A model generated the notes under the pieces. It saw only the letters and a list, made by a program, of their open reading frames with translations, ran no database searches and was not told the DNA's origin. From positions 2,232,001 through 2,296,000 of the forward strand of contig NZ_CP051230.1 of assembly GCF_017792385.1 (NCBI RefSeq): 64,000 nt of DNA. Reading direction: 5' to 3'. This document shows positions 10,843 to 18,391 of this stretch, one piece after another. The position numbers and the translations under genes were made by a program. The stretch comes from Hyphomonas sp. (GTDB lineage: Bacteria > Pseudomonadota > Alphaproteobacteria > Caulobacterales > Hyphomonadaceae). Numbering within the stretch: position 1 is the first letter of the stretch; each line of letters starts with the position of its first letter.

Positions 10843-11756
10843 CGCCCGATGTCAAACGCAAGGCCGTGCAGCACCTAATGGCGGTGCATGAGCTGAGCGA
10901 ACGTCGGGCCTGCAAGCTGGCTGAGCTGGATCGATCAACGTTCCAATATGAGAAACAGGCGGGCGATGACGCGGCCATGCGGGAGCGTCTGCGAGCGCTG
11001 GCTGCGGCACGCCGCCGGTTCGGTTACCGCCGGCTGGGGATACTGCTCGACCGGGAGGGGCTGGGCGCCAACCACAAGAAGATCTTCCGGATCTACCAGG
11101 AGGAGGGTCTCGCCGTGAAGCGCCGGCGCGGCCGCAAGCGCGCGGTCGGCACCCGCAGCCCGATGCACCTTCCCGAGGGACCGAACCAGAGATGGAGCCT
11201 CGACTTCGTCTCCGATGCCCTGAGTGATGGCAGGCGGTTCAGGACGCTCTGCGTGGTCGATGACTTTACACGCGAGGCCCTGGCGACGGTTGTCGATGTC
11301 TCGCTGTCGGGCATCCGCGTCGCCCGGGAGCTCTCGCGGCTGATCGACCAGCGCGGTCGTCCTCAGATGATCGTCTCTGACAACGGCACGGAGCTGACCA
11401 GTCACGCAATCCTGAAATGGGTCAAGGAGGCCCGGATCGAATGGCACTACATTGCGCCCGGAAAGCCAACGCAGAATGCGTTTGTGGAATCATTCAATGG
11501 CCGGCTGCGGGACGAATGTCTCAACGAGCACCTGTTCGACCGTCTCAGCGAGGCTCGCAGCATTATCGAAGCCTGGCGGATCGATTACAATACCGTCCGC
11601 CCTCATACATCCCTCGGCGGCCTCGCTCCGGCGAGGTTCGCTGATAATGTCAGGCGAGCCCGGCCCGCTTCGCCTGAGCTACGCAAGAGCTCCGCTCAGC
11701 GGGCCTTGACCACCACCACCCAACCAGAAAGAAAGGCGAACGGAGTCTCCAAATAA
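10836..11756 (+). CDS. IS3-family transposase OrfB (DDE integrase domain)
   Basis: About 306 residues read in the -1 frame after the slippery site. An HTH_21-like region is followed by an rve/DDE catalytic core: D in WSLDFVSDAL, D in IVSDNGTELTS and E in AFVESFNGRLRDECL, with the IS3 C-terminal HTSLGG motif. All three acidic catalytic residues are present, so the element looks intact. The open frame extends upstream to 10569, but that part is the shadow of orfA. Confidence 0.9.
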   Translation, partial: LLTPDVKRKAVQHLMAVHELSERRACKLAELDRSTFQYEKQAGDDAAMRERLRALAAARRRFGYRRLGILLDREGLGANHKKIFRIYQEEGLAVKRRRGRKRAVGTRSPMHLPEGPNQRWSLDFVSDALSDGRRFRTLCVVDDFTREALATVVDVSLSGIRVARELSRLIDQRGRPQMIVSDNGTELTSHAILKWVKEARIEWHYIAPGKPTQNAFVESFNGRLRDECLNEHLFDRLSEARSIIEAWRIDYNTVRPHTSLGGLAPARFADNVRRARPASPELRKSSAQRALTTTTQPERKANGVSK

Positions 11757-11877
11757 ACGGCCCGGATCAGGGGGCTGGGTCAGGACTGAGATCAAATTTC
11801 CATATTTGACGGTGCCATCGTGGTGGAAGGACGGATCTATATTGTCCTTTCTGCTGTTAAGATCTCAGAACGGGGCG

Positions 11878-12300
11878 ATGAATTTGGCAGCGCCCGCATC
11901 CCTGCATCGTATGACGGCAGAAGAGAAAAGCGAGTGGTCGTCCGAGCGATCAAGGGCAAGCCGCGTTGGGCGCTGGATTGAAACCACGCTCTGGTCAGCG
12001 GTGATGCTTGTCTTCTCAGCAGCGAGCACAGTAACGTGGCCGGTCCGGCTGTTGGCGGGTAAAACAATTGGAAAGCTCGCCAGAGATACAATAGGCGGAG
12101 CTTTTCAGTTGGGTATCCTATACCTCGTACACGACCTTGTTGTTGCCGCAAACACTGCGAAGTTTAGCTCAAGGTTCGCGATGGGTCATAGGAGATTTAT
12201 CGCGATTATGACGCTGTCTCTTGCCGCAGCTTTCCTCGCGGCTATGGCGTTTCTATTCGTCAACGGATCTTTCTCTCCAACGTCGCCTAGCGAGCCCTAG
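11878..12300 (+). CDS. Small hypothetical membrane protein
   Basis: 140 residues from ATG 11878 (GGGGCG just upstream; the frame is open back to 11806). A charged N-terminal stretch (TAEEKSEWSSERSRASR) is followed by hydrophobic segments near residues 38-62, 75-95 and 110-132, giving two or three possible membrane helices. It matches no family I recognise. It sits between the IS element and the island boundary. Could be accessory cargo of the older element. Confidence 0.45.
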   Translation: MNLAAPASLHRMTAEEKSEWSSERSRASRVGRWIETTLWSAVMLVFSAASTVTWPVRLLAGKTIGKLARDTIGGAFQLGILYLVHDLVVAANTAKFSSRFAMGHRRFIAIMTLSLAAAFLAAMAFLFVNGSFSPTSPSEP

Positions 12301-12439
12301 TAGGCATTGTGGCGTTGCTTATTCCGCGCGATATCCAATTTGGTAGAAGCGAACACGATTGCAGTTTTTCACGAAACAGACTAATTCCTTATGTATAAAC
12401 GATAATATCAGGACTCCAACCCGTATAGCCCGTCGAAAA

Positions 12440-12474
12440 TATGGTACGGCGTATGGTACTTTTGGGTACCATAC
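12440..12474. repeat. Cluster of TATGGTAC repeats forming a hairpin
   Basis: TATGGTAC at 12440-12447, GTATGGTAC at 12451-12459 and its exact complement GTACCATAC at 12466-12474, separated by TTTTGG. They lie just outside the island core. They could be arm-type sites left from the older element, or a hairpin; the role is unproven. Confidence 0.45.
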
Positions 12475-12514
12475 TTTGAAAAAATCCAAATTATTTCAAA
12501 GGCTATTTAGTTAA

Positions 12515-12537
12515 GTCGAGTCCTCTTCTGGGCACCA
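12515..12537 (+). other. Left attachment site core (attL-like), tRNA 3'-end-like
   Basis: GTCGAG followed by TCCTCTTCTGGGCACCA reads like the T-loop, T-stem and acceptor end of a tRNA, ending in CCA. The matching core lies at 26316-26330. Upstream bases do not fold into a full tRNA, so this is only a fragment. Confidence 0.55.
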
Positions 12538-12595
12538 GAAAATCTAGCTTTACGCTTTGTTTTTATTTGGTTTTCCAAGGTACATGTCGCCCCTC

Positions 12596-12617
12596 AAGTA
12601 CAAAGTGAGGTACAAAG
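12596..12617. repeat. GTACAAAG direct repeats at the island's left end (putative integrase arm sites)
   Basis: AAGTACAAAG (12596-12605) and AGGTACAAAG (12608-12617) lie 12 bases apart immediately before the integrase ATG. Close relatives occur at the right end (26214-26268). Repeats shared by both ends of an island are typical arm-type sites for a tyrosine integrase and could also couple integrase expression to occupancy. Confidence 0.55.
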
Positions 12618-12624
12618 CGACGAC

Positions 12625-14070
12625 ATGGGAATTGTCTTGAAGAACCTGAAGCTTCTTCCGAATGGCAAGTATCAGTTCCGGCGCGTCTGGCCCGCAGACG
12701 TGCGCTTGGCGGTGCCAGAGTTAGGACGCGAGTTAAAGCGGACATTTGCTGACGGGCTGGCGAGGGATAGCGCCATCGTACAGGCCGTTGCACTTAATCG
12801 CGAGTTTGACGCGACCGTTGAGAAAGTCAGAGGGAATGGGGGAGAGCTTCCAGCGTGGGAGCTTCAGCCGCTCGTTCAGACTTGGTTCGACAACCAGGCG
12901 CGTGACCTGACATCAATCGTTCGTCAGTCAGTAGGCTACGACAGGGATCACAATGAGATCCTGGTGGAAGAGACAGCTGCTGAACTTGAGATCGAACGTA
13001 TCATCCGCAACGCTGAGAAGCGCTCTGGGAATGACTATGATGGCAATCCGGGTAACCTAACGCTCGAAGAGGAAATGAAGATAACCTTGTTGAACGGCGG
13101 TCGACTGGTCCCTCCACCGCTCACGATCCAGCAGGCATACGAACTCTATACTGCCAAGAAAAATGATGGGCGCGTAGACCGGTATGCGCGATCGGCGGTC
13201 AACCAGTTCATTGAGTTCAGTGGGAATGTGCCCATAGGGACGATAAGAAGTTCGCAGGTCATGGATTGGCTTGACTATCTGGTGAAGGATCGAGGGCACG
13301 TTTACGAGACGGTCAAGAAGCGACTTGGGGCATTGAAGGCAATCGTGAACTTCGCGAAACGTCGAGATGCGTTCAGGGGTGAAAACCCTTTTGTCGGACA
13401 CAAGGTCCCTGATGCCGCGAAAGCTCCGAAGGACCGTTTGCCATTCCATCATACGCACCTAGCCGCCATCGATCATCATCTGGCAACCAGCCGCGTGCGG
13501 GATGAGACGCGGTGGGTCATCCAACTGCTCAAGTACACGGGGTGCCGTCCAAGCGAGATCGGCGGGCTCAAGGCCGAGGATCTGTCGCTTGATGGAGATG
13601 TGCCGTTTGCCCTTGTGCGATGGAGCGAGGATCGCCGATTGAAGACACGCGATAGCGAGCGTCGGGTGCCACTCCTGGGTCCTGCTCTGGATGCGGCAAG
13701 GGCCGCGTGCGCACGACACGCGACTGGTTGGCTGTTCCCCAAGCTCGCCCCTACAAGCAACCGCGTCAACGACAACCAGGCGCTTTCTGCGCGTATCAAC
13801 AAGGTTATCCGCAAGGCTGGCGTGCCCGCCTCTCCGCAGCTGGTGTGCTACAGCTTTCGCCACACAATGGCCGCTGCTCTGGATCAAACTCCAGACCTTG
13901 CGCATGCTGTGCGTGAGCGCGTGTTGGGCCGTCAGAGAGCGCAATATGGGGCTCGGGAGCTACCCATTCAGGAATCTGTCGACGCGCTTACAAGGGCTAT
14001 CCCGCTTCTCGGAAAGGTGGACGAGGTTCTCTATGGGCCGGAACTGCTCGCGATCTGCAAGGAAGACTGA
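12625..14070 (+). CDS. int: Site-specific tyrosine recombinase (island integrase)
   Basis: 481 residues, full length for an island integrase. The N-terminus (LPNGKYQFRRVWPADVR) resembles the arm-binding start of DUF6538-type integrases, a SAM-like core-binding domain follows near residues 180-265, and the catalytic domain fills 280-470. Visible catalytic positions are R308 (TGCRPSEIGGL), R412-H413 (YSFRHTM) and the likely nucleophile Y441 (RAQYGA). The usual histidine before the second arginine is Tyr/Ser here, as in the fragment at 9.1-9.4 kb, and the LGH box reads LGRQ. The gene sits at the island edge beside the att core, the normal place for an integrase. Confidence 0.85.
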   Translation: MGIVLKNLKLLPNGKYQFRRVWPADVRLAVPELGRELKRTFADGLARDSAIVQAVALNREFDATVEKVRGNGGELPAWELQPLVQTWFDNQARDLTSIVRQSVGYDRDHNEILVEETAAELEIERIIRNAEKRSGNDYDGNPGNLTLEEEMKITLLNGGRLVPPPLTIQQAYELYTAKKNDGRVDRYARSAVNQFIEFSGNVPIGTIRSSQVMDWLDYLVKDRGHVYETVKKRLGALKAIVNFAKRRDAFRGENPFVGHKVPDAAKAPKDRLPFHHTHLAAIDHHLATSRVRDETRWVIQLLKYTGCRPSEIGGLKAEDLSLDGDVPFALVRWSEDRRLKTRDSERRVPLLGPALDAARAACARHATGWLFPKLAPTSNRVNDNQALSARINKVIRKAGVPASPQLVCYSFRHTMAAALDQTPDLAHAVRERVLGRQRAQYGARELPIQESVDALTRAIPLLGKVDEVLYGPELLAICKED

Positions 14071-14158
14071 AGATAGTCTTCATTTCGAGCGGGTGGTTTT
14101 CACCTTAACGTAACCTGATCAGCACTCTAAAGTACCTCGAATCAAGGAGTAGACCACT

Positions 14159-15712
14159 ATGGTAGATGCGGACGTCAAAAGCCGGTTGTGGGAAGTCGCC
14201 AACAATCTGTGGGCAAATACGGGCCTGCGTCCTGCGCAATTCTCCGTCCCTGTGCTTGGGCTTATCTTCCTTCGCTATGCCGAGAAGCTGTTCGCGGCGC
14301 TTGAAGAAGAGATTGGCCCGGTCGGCTCTGGCGGGCGACGGGTTGTCACCAAGGAAGACTACAAGGCACGCAAGGCGATCTACCTGCCGGGCACGGCGCG
14401 CTGGCAGTTCCTGTCCGACCTGCCGGAAGATGCCAATCTGGGCCAGTACCTCAACGATGCCATGCGCGCGATCGAGGAAGAGAACGAAGATCTCGCCGGT
14501 GCCTTGCCGCGCACCTTCACGGACATCCCGAATGAGGTACTGGTCGGCATCATGCGGTCACTCGCCCCGGTGCAGCTCTCGGGCGACGCGTTCGGCAAGG
14601 TCTATGAATACTTCCTCGGCAAGTTCGCCATGGCCGAGGGGCAGAAGGGTGGCGTCTTCTTTACGCCAGAAAGCATTGTTGACCTGATCGTGGAGATCAT
14701 CGAGCCGTTCAAGGGCCGCATCTTTGACCCGACTTGCGGCTCTGGCGGCATGTTCGTGCACTCGGCGCAGTTTGCAGGGCGCGCGAAAGAGGGCGGACGT
14801 GTGGTCGTCTACGGTGTCGAGAAAGACGGCGTAACGGTGAACCTCAACAAGATGAACCTCGCCACGCATGGTCTGACGGGCGACATTCGCAACGCAAACT
14901 CTTTCTACAATGCTCACGCTGACCTGTTCCCCGACGTGGCGGCGGCTGGCGGGTTCGACTTCGTCATGGCCAATCCGCCATTCAACGTCTCGGGTGTGGA
15001 CAAGGAACGCCTGGCTGATGATCCGCGCTTTCCCTTCGGCCTACCGAGCAACGACAATGCCAACTACATCTTTATACAGATGTTCCATTCGGCGCTGAAT
15101 CAGACAGGGCGTGCGGGCTTCGTTATGGCGAACTCCGCCGGTGATGCGCGAGGGACGGAGGCGGCAATACGGCAGAAACTGATCGAGACCGGCGATGTCG
15201 ATGTCATCGTCTCTGTCGGGCCGAACATGTTCCTGACGGTGACACTGCCTTGCACGCTCTGGTTCTTTGATCGGGCGAAGTCGAAGACAGACCGCAAGGA
15301 TCAGGTGCTGTTCCTGGATGCGCGGAAGCTGTTTGAGCAGGTGACGCGGGCGCATCGCCGATTCACGGAGCAACAGATAGAGTGTCTCGCCAGCATTGTC
15401 CGCCTGTGGCGTGGCGAGGATCTATTCCATGAGCATGACTCGGCGATTATGCTTGCGGAGTACGGTCTCAGCGATGGCTATGTAGACGTGCCGGGCCTCT
15501 GCAAGGCGGCGAACCGGGCCGAGATTGAGGCGCAGGGCTGGTCTCTCAATCCCGGGCGCTATGTTGGCGCAGCGGCGGCTGAAGATGATGGCGTGGATTT
15601 TGCCACCCGCATGGCTGAGCTGATGGAGGAGTTCGAGACACTGACAGGTGAGGCCCGTGAACTGGAAGCGTTGATAACGGAGAATGCTGCTGATGTAATG
15701 GGGCGGGTTTGA
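14159..15712 (+). CDS. hsdM: Type I restriction-modification system, methyltransferase subunit HsdM
   Basis: 517 residues, normal for HsdM. An HsdM N-terminal helical domain (residues 5-150) precedes an N6-adenine methyltransferase domain with the SAM-binding motif DPTCGSGGMFV (about 189-199) and the catalytic NPPF (about 271-274). HsdM methylates adenines in the recognition sequence as an M2S trimer and takes part in the R2M2S restriction complex. Good ribosome site AAGGAG at 14143. First gene of a five-gene operon in which every junction overlaps. Confidence 0.95.
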   Translation: MVDADVKSRLWEVANNLWANTGLRPAQFSVPVLGLIFLRYAEKLFAALEEEIGPVGSGGRRVVTKEDYKARKAIYLPGTARWQFLSDLPEDANLGQYLNDAMRAIEEENEDLAGALPRTFTDIPNEVLVGIMRSLAPVQLSGDAFGKVYEYFLGKFAMAEGQKGGVFFTPESIVDLIVEIIEPFKGRIFDPTCGSGGMFVHSAQFAGRAKEGGRVVVYGVEKDGVTVNLNKMNLATHGLTGDIRNANSFYNAHADLFPDVAAAGGFDFVMANPPFNVSGVDKERLADDPRFPFGLPSNDNANYIFIQMFHSALNQTGRAGFVMANSAGDARGTEAAIRQKLIETGDVDVIVSVGPNMFLTVTLPCTLWFFDRAKSKTDRKDQVLFLDARKLFEQVTRAHRRFTEQQIECLASIVRLWRGEDLFHEHDSAIMLAEYGLSDGYVDVPGLCKAANRAEIEAQGWSLNPGRYVGAAAAEDDGVDFATRMAELMEEFETLTGEARELEALITENAADVMGRV

Positions 15713-16929
15713 TGGGTTGGGTTGAAAAACAAACAACTATCGGCGAACTGGAACAATTGGGTGCGATCTTGGCGATACAAGATGGGAACCATGGCAACGA
15801 TCACCCTAAAGCAACCGAGTACGTAGAGCGTGGGATTCCTTTCATCATGGCGAGCGATGTTTGCCATGATACGATCAACCTAGAGGGTGCAAAGAAGTTA
15901 CCGTTTGAGCGAACTGAAAAGTTGCGAGTTGGTTTTGCGCTTCCGGGAGACGTGCTGTTAACGCACAAAGGCAGCGTTGGTCGCGTAGCAATCGTCCCCG
16001 ATGTGGATCCCTACATAATGCTTACCCCTCAGGTAACCTATTATCGGGTCAATAGTGCGATTTTGGACAGAGGGTTTCTGTCGCACTCATTTCGCTCTCC
16101 CCAATTTCAGGCTCAGCTTGATTCGGACTCAGCCCAGTCTACTCGAGCTTATATAGGTATTACTGCACAGCGAAAGTTGAGAATTCCGTTCCCACCCCTC
16201 CCCATCCAGCGGCGGATTGCGGGGATTTTGTCGGCTTATGATGACCTGATCGAGGTCAACATGCGCCGCATCAAGGCCCTCGAAGAAATGTCCCGCCGTA
16301 CCTATGAAGAATGGTTCGGCAAACCCGGAGATATCCCGACCGCGAAGCTCGCCGAATTAGCCGAATTGGTTATGGGTCAATCGCCCAAATCAGACTTCTA
16401 TAATGCTCGCGGTGACGGAATGCCATTTCATCAAGGCGTTTCGAACTTCGGAGAGTTCTATCCAACTCACAAGCTATTCAGCACAGTAGGAAATCGTGAA
16501 GCCAAGAAGGGTGACATTCTTTTTAGCGTGCGAGCACCTGTCGGGCGAATAAACGTCGCCCCATCAAGCATGATAGTAGGTCGTGGCCTCGCCGCCATAA
16601 GGAGCAAAAACGGGCGACAAGCGTTCTTATTGAGCGCATTGAAGCATGAGTTTAGTGAAGAAGACAAAATCGGAAACGGCGCGATATTCAAAGCCGTTAC
16701 CAAGTCAGACATGCAAAACATTGAACTTCCAAACCCACCGGATGCAGAACTGCTAACTGCTGAGCCCATCTTCGCAAGTTATTGGGGGCAGGTTGGAAAC
16801 TTGGTCAATCAGAATACCAACCTCCGTACCCAGCGCGACCTGCTGCTGCCGAGACTCGTCTCCGGCGCCATTGATGTGTCGGAGGCTGAAGCCATCCTGC
16901 CCGAAACCGCAGAGGTCCCAGCCGAATGA
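15712..16929 (+). CDS. hsdS: Type I restriction-modification system, specificity subunit HsdS
   Basis: 405 residues. Two target-recognition domains (about 1-160 and 215-370) are each followed by a conserved helical spacer: FPPLPIQRRIAGILSAYDDL at about 162-181, then a long helix with RRTYEEWF. HsdS sets the bipartite DNA target. The ATG at 15712 shares one base with the hsdM stop (TGATG), implying translational coupling; a TTG one codon earlier is possible. The recognition sequence cannot be predicted by eye. Confidence 0.92.
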   Translation: MGWVEKQTTIGELEQLGAILAIQDGNHGNDHPKATEYVERGIPFIMASDVCHDTINLEGAKKLPFERTEKLRVGFALPGDVLLTHKGSVGRVAIVPDVDPYIMLTPQVTYYRVNSAILDRGFLSHSFRSPQFQAQLDSDSAQSTRAYIGITAQRKLRIPFPPLPIQRRIAGILSAYDDLIEVNMRRIKALEEMSRRTYEEWFGKPGDIPTAKLAELAELVMGQSPKSDFYNARGDGMPFHQGVSNFGEFYPTHKLFSTVGNREAKKGDILFSVRAPVGRINVAPSSMIVGRGLAAIRSKNGRQAFLLSALKHEFSEEDKIGNGAIFKAVTKSDMQNIELPNPPDAELLTAEPIFASYWGQVGNLVNQNTNLRTQRDLLLPRLVSGAIDVSEAEAILPETAEVPAE

Positions 16930-17660
16930 GTAGGGTGAATGAACGGTTTATCCGGGTTTTTGAAGGGCTATCGGAACTGGTCAATGCGCGGGCCGGCCGC
17001 CCAAGAAGCCACGCGTTTGAACTCGACGCAGCGTGCAACCGAAACAAGGGAATCCAGAAGTACAGATCCGTTCTTCAATACATGCGTGACGTTCGGAACA
17101 CGCTGCAACACCCAAGGCACAAAGCGTCTGGCCCGGCTGTGCTGGTGTCCGAACCCTTCGTCGCAGAGCTGGAAACCCTGCTACAAAAGCTTTCTCGGTC
17201 ATCGACCGCCAAGGATGTTGGCGTAGCGAAGAAGGACATCCGCGTCGGAAGGCCGGAGGAGACGCTTGGCAGTCTGGCAGATCTGATGCGCGAGAAGGGC
17301 TTTAGCCACTTGCCAATTCTTGGACAGAGTGACGAAGTGGTAGGCGTCTTTAATGAGGCTTCGGTCTTTGCGCACCTTTGGCGTGAAGGTGAGACGATTG
17401 TTGGTCGCGATATGCGCCTTTCAGACATCATGGAAGATTGTCTGATTGAGAGTTCCCGCACGGAGACATTCCAGTTTGTCCGCCCCGGTACGCCGTTGCG
17501 CGAGCTGCAGTCGATATTTCTGTCACTTCATACGCCCTTCTCGCGGGTTGGGGCAGTCTTCGTCACGGCTTCAGGTCGTCAGCATGAGCCACTTCAGAGA
17601 TTGATTACTCCATGGGATATCTTGGCCCTCGAGAATGACGCCAAGGGGGGTGGAAAATGA
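16926..17660 (+). CDS. HEPN-like domain fused to a CBS pair, encoded inside the restriction operon
   Basis: 244 residues. The N-terminal ~90 residues are helical and contain MRDVRNTLQHP: Arg57-Asn58 and His62 match the R-x4-H (RN...H) signature of HEPN ribonucleases. Two CBS motifs follow at about 95-152 (MREKGFSHLPILGQSDEVVG) and 161-235 (ending RLITPWDILAL). CBS pairs usually bind adenine nucleotides or related ligands and gate an attached domain. The start overlaps the hsdS stop by ATGA and the end overlaps the next gene the same way. A nucleotide-gated RNase acting as a backup to restriction, analogous to PrrC in type I loci, is inference; a structural HEPN without nuclease activity is the alternative. 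Confidence 0.65.
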   Translation: MSRVNERFIRVFEGLSELVNARAGRPRSHAFELDAACNRNKGIQKYRSVLQYMRDVRNTLQHPRHKASGPAVLVSEPFVAELETLLQKLSRSSTAKDVGVAKKDIRVGRPEETLGSLADLMREKGFSHLPILGQSDEVVGVFNEASVFAHLWREGETIVGRDMRLSDIMEDCLIESSRTETFQFVRPGTPLRELQSIFLSLHTPFSRVGAVFVTASGRQHEPLQRLITPWDILALENDAKGGGK

Positions 17661-18391
17661 CCAAAACCTACAGGACGCAGATTTTGCGGGGTGGGTTGAA
17701 CCCCAAGAATTACTATTTGCCCGTACCAAAACGAATGCGGGACGAGTTACCCAATTCCGTCTTCGGCGGAGATGGTCCAGCCAACGTGGCGGATGACGTG
17801 ATCACTCTTCGAGTTCGCGGTCAGGATTTTGAGACTGATATACCGAAGAAGCATCCAACGCGCTTCAAGAGCAGATCTGTGGCGCGTGAGATCATCGATT
17901 TGCTGAAGTTGGAAGCGGGCGACTTTCTGCTCTTTGAGAATGTGGGACACTTAGCTTACGATGTTAAGAAAGAGAGCCCGGGCGGCGCCCCGGGGTCCGG
18001 TTCCGAAACTGAGAGAAAACGGAAAACGACAGAAGAACGTGCCCGGCGGTTGGCGAGCATACTTGCGCGGCCACAGCAGGCAAAATTCAGGCAATCTGTC
18101 GCCGCCAGAGATGGTTGGATCTGTGCGATTACCGAATGTGTCGAACAGTCGGCCCTAGAAGCGGCGCACCTGCATTCGGTGGCTGATGGTGGAAACGACG
18201 ATGTCGCCAATGGCATGATGCTACGTGCGGATATCCATCGTCTCTTTGATGCCGATCTGCTGACAATTGATCCGACAACTGGGGAAGTCGCCCTCTCGCC
18301 TGATGTGAAAGACGACGACTACAGAGAGCTTGCGGGTGTCATTGTCTCAACGGGAGCAGACCTAAGCAATCTTAAGGCACGTTACGAATGA
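17657..18391 (+). CDS. HNH endonuclease with an N-terminal putative DNA-binding domain
   Basis: 244 residues. The C-terminal part is an HNH_2-type nuclease: RDGWICAITECVE, then AAHLHSVADGGNDDVANGM and LRADIHRLFD supply the Cys, His, Asn and final His positions. The N-terminal ~100 residues (YYLPVPKRMRDEL ... LKLEAGDFLLFENV) have the look of a B3/EcoRII-N-like DNA-recognition fold, which I infer from pattern only. A low-complexity linker (GGAPGSGSETERKR) separates the two. It overlaps both neighbours by four bases (ATGA), so it is co-translated with the restriction subunits. It may add a second, modification-sensing cleavage activity to the locus. Confidence 0.7.
   Translation: MTKTYRTQILRGGLNPKNYYLPVPKRMRDELPNSVFGGDGPANVADDVITLRVRGQDFETDIPKKHPTRFKSRSVAREIIDLLKLEAGDFLLFENVGHLAYDVKKESPGGAPGSGSETERKRKTTEERARRLASILARPQQAKFRQSVAARDGWICAITECVEQSALEAAHLHSVADGGNDDVANGMMLRADIHRLFDADLLTIDPTTGEVALSPDVKDDDYRELAGVIVSTGADLSNLKARYE

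Larger units (their letters stand above)
10513..11782 (+). mobile_element. IS3-family insertion sequence (IS407-like), about 1.27 kb
   Basis: Terminal inverted repeats begin TGACCCAGCCCCCTGA at 10513 and end with its complement at 11782. The repeats can be stretched two bases outward (CC...GG). Inside are two overlapping frames with the standard IS3 layout: an HTH orfA and a DDE orfB in the -1 frame. No short direct duplication of the flanks is visible, so the ends have been rearranged or the site has drifted since insertion. Confidence 0.9.
9055..12514. mobile_element. Remnant of an older integrated element
   Basis: This stretch lies between the outer-membrane gene's hairpin and the island core at 12515. 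It holds a 5'-truncated integrase, an IS3-family element, a gene probably cut by that IS, a small membrane gene, and at its right end a cluster of GGTAC-type repeats resembling integrase or regulator sites. Composition is more AT-rich than the flanking host genes. I infer leftover DNA from an earlier insertion at or near the same target as the island to its right. Confidence 0.45.
12301..12624. other. AT-rich gap holding the island's left end
   Basis: 324 bases without a gene. From left to right: nothing recognisable to about 12435; three TGGTAC/GTACCA motifs; the tRNA-3'-end-like core at 12515-12537; an AT-rich stretch; and two GTACAAAG direct repeats just before the integrase start. No complete tRNA is present. 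Confidence 0.6.

Noticed and set aside
12440..12540. A complete tRNA gene at the island boundary
   Set aside because: Only the 3' end matches; no D-arm or anticodon stem can be drawn upstream on either side.
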